Assembly: GCF_029227915.1 (NCBI RefSeq)
Contig: NC_079881.1
Span: 13,741,501-13,805,500, forward strand
Length of the DNA: 64,000 nucleotides
From: Hydractinia symbiolongicarpus
Lineage: Eukaryota; Cnidaria; Hydrozoa; Anthoathecata; Hydractiniidae
Direction: 5' to 3'
Numbering within the stretch: the stretch's first letter is position 1; the number at the start of each line of letters is the position of its first letter. Below, piece after piece: positions 57,420 to 64,000 of this stretch. The notes below the pieces were generated by a model. The model searched no databases, was not told where the DNA came from, and saw nothing but the letters and a program-made list of their open reading frames with translations. The translations under genes and the position numbers were made by a program.

Positions 57420-60161
57420 TGTCCACTTAAGGAAAGTATTTTCGTATATAAGACTTATTTCAACTTTAAGAATATTTGAAATGAAGTTTTAACCCAATTC
57501 AGTTCTAATATTTAAATTTTTTACTGTCTACTTAACGATGGTATTTTCGCACATAAGACTTTCAACATTTAAGGATATTTGAAATGGCATTTTAACGAAA
57601 TTCAATTTTGATATTTCAATATTGTAATGTCCACTTAAGGAAAGTATTTTCGTATATAAGACTTATTTCAACTTTAAGAATATTTGAAATGAAGTTTCAA
57701 CCCAATTCAGTTTTAATATTTAAAATTTTTACTGTCTACATAACGATGGTATTTTCACACATAAGACTTTTAATATTTAAGGATATGTGAAATGACATTT
57801 AAACGAAATTCAATTTTGATATTTCAATATTGTAATGTCTACTTGAGGAAGGTATTTTCGTATATAAGACTTACTTTAACTTAAAGAATATTTTAAATAA
57901 AATTTTAAGTCTACTAAAAGAAGATATTTTCGTATATAAGACTTATTTTAACTTTAAGAATATTTTAAATGAAATTTTTACCAAATTCGATAATTTTTTC
58001 ACTGTCTACTCAACGTTGGTACTATCGCACGTAAGACTTTCAATATTAAAGAATATGTGAAACGCCATTTTAACGAAATTCAATTTTGATATTTCAATAT
58101 TGTAATGTCTACTTAAGGAAAGTATTTTTGCACATACGACTTATCAACATTTAAGAATATGTGAAATGACATTCTAACGAAATTCAATTTTGATATTTCA
58201 ATATTGTAATGTCTACTTAAAGAAGGTATTTTCGTATATAATACTTTTTTTAACTTTAAGAATATTTGAAATGAAGTTTTAACCCAATTCAGTTTTAATA
58301 TTTAAATTTTTTACTGTCTACTTGACGATGGTATTTTTGCACATAAGACTTTCAACATTCAAGGATATGTGAAATGACACTTTAACGAAATTCGACTTTG
58401 ATATTTCAATATTGTAATGTCTACATAACGATGGTATTTTCACACATAAGACTTTTAATATTTAAGGATATGTGAAATGACATTTAAACGAAATTCAATT
58501 TTGATATTTCAATATTGTAATGTCTACTTAAGGAAGGTATTTTCGTATATAAGACTTACATTAACTTAAAGAATATTTTAAATAAAATTTTAAGTCTACT
58601 AAAAGAAGATATTTTCGTATATAAGACTTATTTTAACTTTAAGAATATTTTAAACGAAATTTTTACCAAATTCGATAATTTTTTCACTGTCTACTTAACG
58701 TTGGTACTATCGCACGTAAGACTTTCAATATTAAAGAATATGTGAAACGCCATTTTAACGAAATTCGATTTTGATATTTCAATATTGTAATGTCTACTTA
58801 AGGAAAGTATTTTCGTATATAAGACTTATTTCAACTTTAAGAATATTTGAAATGAAGTTTTAACCCAATTCAGTTCTAATATTTAAATTTTTTACTGTCT
58901 ACTTAACGATGGTATTTTCGCACATAACACTTTCAACATTTAAGGATATTTGAAATGGCATTTTAACGAAATTCAATTTTGATATTTCAATATTGTAATG
59001 TCCACTTAAGGAAAGTATTTTCGTATATAAGACTTATTTCAACTTTAAGAATATTTGAAATGAAGTTTCAACCCAATTCAGTTTTAATATTTAAAATTTT
59101 TACTGTCTACATAACGATGGTATTTTCACACATAAGACTTTTAATATTTAAGGATATGTGAAATGACATTTAAACGAAATTCAATTTTGATATTTCAATA
59201 TTGTAATGTCTACTTGAGGAAGGTATTTTCGTATATAAGACTTACTTTAACTTAAAGAATATTTTAAATAAAATTTTAAGTCTACTAAAAGAAGATATTT
59301 TCGTATATAAGACTTATTTTAACTTTAAGAATATTTTAAATGAAATTTTTACCAAATTCGATAATTTTTTCACTGTCTACTCAACGTTGGTACTATCGCA
59401 CGTAAGACTTTCAATATTAAAGAATATGTGAAACGCCATTTTAACGAAATTCGATTTTGATATTTCAATATTGTAATGTCTACTTAAGGAAAGTATTTTT
59501 GCACATACGACTTATCAACATTTAAGAATATGTGAAATGACATTCTAACGAAATTCAATTTTGATATTTCAATATTGTAATGTCTACTTAAAGAAGGTAT
59601 TTTCGTATATAAGACTTTTTTTAACTTTAAGAATATTTGAAATGAAGTTTTAACCCAATTCAGTTTTAATATTTAAATTTTTTACTGTCTACTTGACGAT
59701 GGTATTTTTGCACATAAGACTTTCAACATTCAAGGATATGTGAAATGACACTTTAACGAAATTCGACTTTGATATTTCAATATTGTAATGTCTACATAAC
59801 GATGGTATTTTCACACATAAGACTTTTAATATTTAAGGATATGTGAAATGACATTTAAACGAAATTCAATTTTGATATTTCAATATTGTAATGTCTACTT
59901 AAGGAAGGTATTTTCGTATATAAGACTTACATTAACTTAAAGAATATTTTAAATAAAATTTTAAGTCTACTAAAAGAAGATATTTTCGTATATAAGACTT
60001 ATTTTAACTTTAAGAATATTTTAAACGAAATTTTTACCAAATTCGATAATTTTTTCACTGTCTACTTAACGTTGGTACTATCGCACGTAAGACTTTCAAT
60101 ATTAAAGAATATGTGAAACGCCATTTTAACGAAATTCGATTTTGATATTTCAATATTGTAA
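57420..60161 (+). repeat. 1371-bp higher-order repeat, two copies
   Basis: About 57420-58790 and 58791-60161 match at offset 1371 (57608/58979, 58421/59792). Both include short monomer remnants AAAATTTTAAGTCTACTAAAAG that mark the unit. Confidence 0.8.
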
Positions 60162-60879
60162 TGTCTACTTAAGGAAGGTATTTTTGCACATACGACTTAT
60201 CAACATTTAAGAATATGTGAAATGACATTCTAACGAAATTCAATTTTGATATTTCAATATTGTAATGTCTACTTAAGGAAGGTATTTTCGTATATAAGAC
60301 TTTTTTTAACTTTAAGAATATTTCAAATGAAGTTTTAACCCAATTCAGTTTTAATATTTAAATTTTTTACTGTCTACTTAACGATGGTATTTTTGCACAT
60401 AAGACTTTCAACATTCAAGGATATGTGAAATGACACTTTAACGAAATTCGACTTTGATATTTCAATATTGTAATGTCTACTTAACGATGGTAATTTTGCA
60501 CATAAGACTTTTAACATTTAAGGATATGTGAAATGGCATTTTAACGAAATTCAATTTTGATATTTCAATATTGTAATGGCTACTTAAGGAAGGTATTTTC
60601 GTATATAAGACTTACTTTAACTTAAAGAATATTTTAAATAAAATTTTAAGTCTACTAAAAGAAGATATTTTCGTATATAAGACTTATTTTAACTTTAAGA
60701 ATATTTTAAATGAAATTTTTACCAAATTCGATAATTTTTTCACTGTCTACTTAACGTTGGTACAATCGCACGTAAGACTTTCAATATTAAAGAATATGTG
60801 AAACGCCATTTTAACGAAATTCGATTTTGATATTTCAATATTGTAATGTCTACTTAAGGAAGGTATTTTTGCACATACT

Positions 60880-63800
60880 ACTTATCAACATTTAAGAATA
60901 TGTGAAATGACATTCTAACGAAATTCAATTTTGATATATCAATATTGTAATGTCTACTTAAGGAAGGTATTTTCGTATATAAGACTTTTTTTAACTTTAA
61001 GAATATTTGAAATGAAGTTTTAACCCAATTCAATGTTAATATTTAAATTTTTTACTGTCTACTTAACGATGGTATTTTTGCACATAAGACTTTCAACATT
61101 CAAGGATATGTGAAATGACACTTTAACGAAATTCGACTTTGATATTTCAATATTGTAATGTCTACTTAACGATGGTAATTTTGCACATAAGACTTTCAAC
61201 ATTTAAGGATATGTGAAATGGCATTTTAACGAAATTCAATTTTGATATTTCAATATTGTAATGGCTACTTAAGGAAGGTATCTTCGTATATAAGACTTAT
61301 TTCAACTTTAAGAATATTTGAAATGAAGTTTTAACCCAATTCAGTTTTAATGTTTAATATTTTTACTGTCTACATAACGATGGTATTTTCACACATAAGA
61401 CTTTCAACATTTAAGGATATGTAAAATGACATTTTAACGAAATTAAATTTTGATATTTCAATATTGTATTGTCTACTTAAGGAAGGTATTTTCGTATATA
61501 AGACTTACTTTAACTTTAAGAATATTTTAAATGAAATTTTAATCAAATTCGATAATTTTGTTACTGTCTACTAAGCGATGGTACTTTCGTACGTAAGACT
61601 TTCAATATTAAAGAATATGTGAAACGCCATTTTAACGAAACTCGATTTTGATATTTCAATATTGTAATGTCTACTTAAGGAAGGTATTTTTGGACATACG
61701 ACTTATCAACATTTAAGAATATGTGAAATGACATTCTAACGAATTTCAATTTTGATATTTCAATATTGTAATGTCTACTTAAGAAAAGTATTTTCGTATA
61801 TAAGACTTACTTTAACTTTAAGAATATTTTAAATGAAATTTTAATCAAATTGGACAATTTTGTTACTGTCTACTAAACGATGGTACTTTCGTACGTAAGA
61901 CTTTCAATATTAAAGAATATGTGAAATGACATTTTAACGAAATTCGATTTTGATATTTCAATATTGTAATGTCTACTTAAGGAAGGTATTTTTGGACATA
62001 CGACTTATCAACATTTAAGAATATGTGAAATGACATTCTAACGAAATTCAATTTTGGTATTTCAATATTGTTTATCTACTTAAGGAAATTATTTTCGTAT
62101 ATAAGACTTATTTCAACTTTAAGAATATTTGAAATGAAGTTTTAACCCAATTCAGTTTTAATATTTAAAATTTTTACTGTCTACATAACGATGGTATTTT
62201 CACACATAAGACTTTCAACATTTAAGGATATGTGAAATGACATTTTAACGAAATTCAATTTTGATATTTCAATATTGTATTGTCTACTTAAGGAAGGTAT
62301 CTTCGTATATAAGACTTACTTTAACTTTAAGAATATTTTAAATGAAATTATAATCAAATTCAATAATTTTGTTACCGTCTACTAAACGATGGTACTTTCG
62401 TACGTAAGACTTTCAATATTAAAGAATATGTGAAATGACATATTAACGAAATTCGATTTTGATATTTCAATATTGTAATGTCTACTTAAGGAAGGTATTT
62501 TTGGACATACGACTTATCAACATTTAAGAATATGTGAAATGACATTCTAACGAAATTCAATTTTGATATTTCAATATTGTAATGTCTACTTAAGGAAAGT
62601 ATTTTCGTATATAAGACTTACTTTAACTTTAAGAATATTTTAAATGAAATTTTAACCAAATTCGATAATTTTGTTACTGTCTACTAAACGATGGTACTTT
62701 CGTACGTAAGACTTTTAATATTAAAGAATATGTGAAATGACATTTTAACGAAATTCGATTTTGATATTTCAATATTGTAATGTCTACTTAAGGAAGTTAT
62801 TTATGGACATACGACTTATCAACATTTAAGAATATGTGAAATGACATTCTAACGAAATTCAATTTTGATATTTCAATATTGTAATGTCTACTTAAGGAAG
62901 GTATTTTCGTATATAAGACTTTTTTTAACTTTAAGAATATTTGAAATGAAGTTTTAACCCAATTCAGTTTTAATATTTAAATTTTTTACTGTCTACTTAA
63001 CGATGGTATTTTTGCACATAAGACTTTCAACATTCAAGGATATGTGAAATGACACTTTAACGAAATTCGACTTTGATATTTCAATATTGTAATGTCTACT
63101 TAACGATGGTAATTTTGCACATAAGACTTTCAACATTTAAGGATATGTGAAATGGCATTTTAACGAAATTCAATTTTGATATTTCAATATTGTAATGGCT
63201 ACTTAAGGAAGGTATCTTCGTATATAAGACTTCTTTCAACTTTAAGAATATTTGAAATGAAGTTTTAACCCAATTCAGTTTTAATGTTTAATATTTTTAC
63301 TGTCTACATAACGATGGTATTTTCACACATAAGACTTTCAACATTTAAGGATATGTAAAATGACATTTTAACGAAATTAAATTTTGATATTTCAATATTG
63401 TATTGTCTACTTAAGGAAGGTATTTTCGTATATAAGACTTACTTTAACTTTAAGAATATTTTAAATGAAATTTTAATCAAATTCGATAATTTTGTTACTG
63501 TCTACTAAGCGATGGTACTTTCGTACGTAAGACTTTCAATATTAAAGAATATGTGAAACGCCATTTTAACGAAACTCGATTTTGATATTTCAATATTGTA
63601 ATGTCTACTTAAGGAAGGTATTTTTGGACATACGACTTATCAACATTTAAGAATATGTGAAATGACATTCTAACGAATTTCAATTTTGATATTTCAATAT
63701 TGTAATGTCTACTTAAGAAAAGTATTTTCGTATATAAGACTTACTTTAACTTTAAGAATATTTTAAATGAAATTTTAATCAAATTGGACAATTTTGTTAC

Positions 63801-64000
63801 TGTCTACTAAACGATGGTACTTTCGTACGTAAGACTTTCAATATTAAAGAATATGTGAAATGACATTTTAACGAAATTCGATTTTGATATTTCAATATTG
63901 TAATGTCTACTTAAGGAAGGTATTTTTGGACATACGACTTATCAACATTTAAGAATATGTGAAATGACATTCTAACGAAATTCAATTTTGGTATTTCAAT
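60880..64000 (+). repeat. 1934-bp higher-order repeat, second copy cut by the window end
   Basis: 61159/63093 and 61851/63785 correspond at offset 1934; the variants ACGATGGTAATTTTGC and AATTGGACAATTTTG are shared. Copy 2 begins at about 62814 and continues past the window. Confidence 0.78.

Larger units (their letters stand above)
22417..64000. repeat. AT-rich tandem satellite, about 103-bp monomer, running off the window
   Basis: Every 95 to 105 bp the sequence restarts with TGTCTACTTAAGGA(A/T)GGTA or a variant, then AAGACTT, GAATATGTGAAATGACATT, AACGAAATTC and GATATTTCAATATTGTAA. Several monomer classes exist: 'TACTAAACGATGGTACTTTC', 'TACTTAAGGA(A/G)GGTATTTTTGG', 'TACTTAAGGAAAGTATTTTC' and 'TACTTAACGATGGTATTTTC'. 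No insertion of other DNA was noticed in 41.6 kb. The many short frames of about 60 codons in both strands are by-products of the repeat. A centromeric or pericentromeric location is plausible but not shown. Confidence 0.95.

Noticed and set aside
25770-59161. Short open frames of 60-79 codons inside the satellite on both strands, some repeated exactly
   Set aside because: They repeat because the satellite repeats (offsets 10930, 2241 and 1371), lack domains and vary with monomer class; they are by-products of the repeat, not genes.
22417-64000. CRISPR-like regularly spaced repeats
   Set aside because: The repeats are contiguous monomers of about 103 bp with no unique spacers, in eukaryotic DNA and with no cas genes.

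Overview
The window is AT-rich animal-type nuclear DNA, and the organism is most plausibly a cnidarian or a similar invertebrate. The grounds are a complete-length Polinton/Maverick element, a BEL/Pao retrotransposon fragment, likely spliceosomal splice sites, and a very large AT-rich satellite with higher-order structure. Nothing points to a bacterium or a free virus. The species cannot be named from the sequence.

Layout. Bases 1-267 are host flank. Bases 273-15624 are a 15.35-kb Polinton with terminal inverted repeats (273-495 and 15410-15624), AG...CT termini and a 5-bp target duplication AGGCT (268-272 and 15625-15629). Bases 15625-22416 are mostly non-coding flank holding a possible tRNA-like SINE (about 17448-17630), a 5'- and 3'-truncated BEL/Pao pol (17974-19527), an AT microsatellite, and a candidate small two-exon gene (21475-21792). 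From 22417 to the window end, 41.6 kb, everything is one satellite family with a monomer of about 103 bp. Its commonest arrangement is a trimer of 95+103+104 = 302 bp, and it carries nested larger repeats of 1.37, 1.42, 1.53, 1.83, 1.93, 2.24 and 10.93 kb.

The Polinton carries a virus-like gene set. There is a capsid and packaging block: penton-like single jelly roll, double jelly-roll major capsid protein, and A32-like packaging ATPase. A run of small membrane or coiled-coil proteins follows, then a tandem pair of paralogous hydrophobic proteins. The integration and replication genes are a retroviral-type integrase and a protein-primed family B DNA polymerase whose 3' end lies inside the right inverted repeat. 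An accessory protein joins two Rho_N/SAP-like motifs to an MDM2-type RING finger. I found no adenain-type cysteine protease.

The element is not intact. The polymerase has two in-frame TAG stops and a frameshift. The integrase is frameshifted just before its catalytic glutamate, and the ATPase is frameshifted near its end. The penton-like gene has TTG where ATG is expected, and two further genes have in-frame stops. It is therefore best read as a fairly young, immobile relic that still displays full architecture, including recurrent GTTAC...GTAAC hairpins after genes, duplicated promoter/N-terminal-domain modules, and strong G-quadruplex tracts in the inverted repeats.
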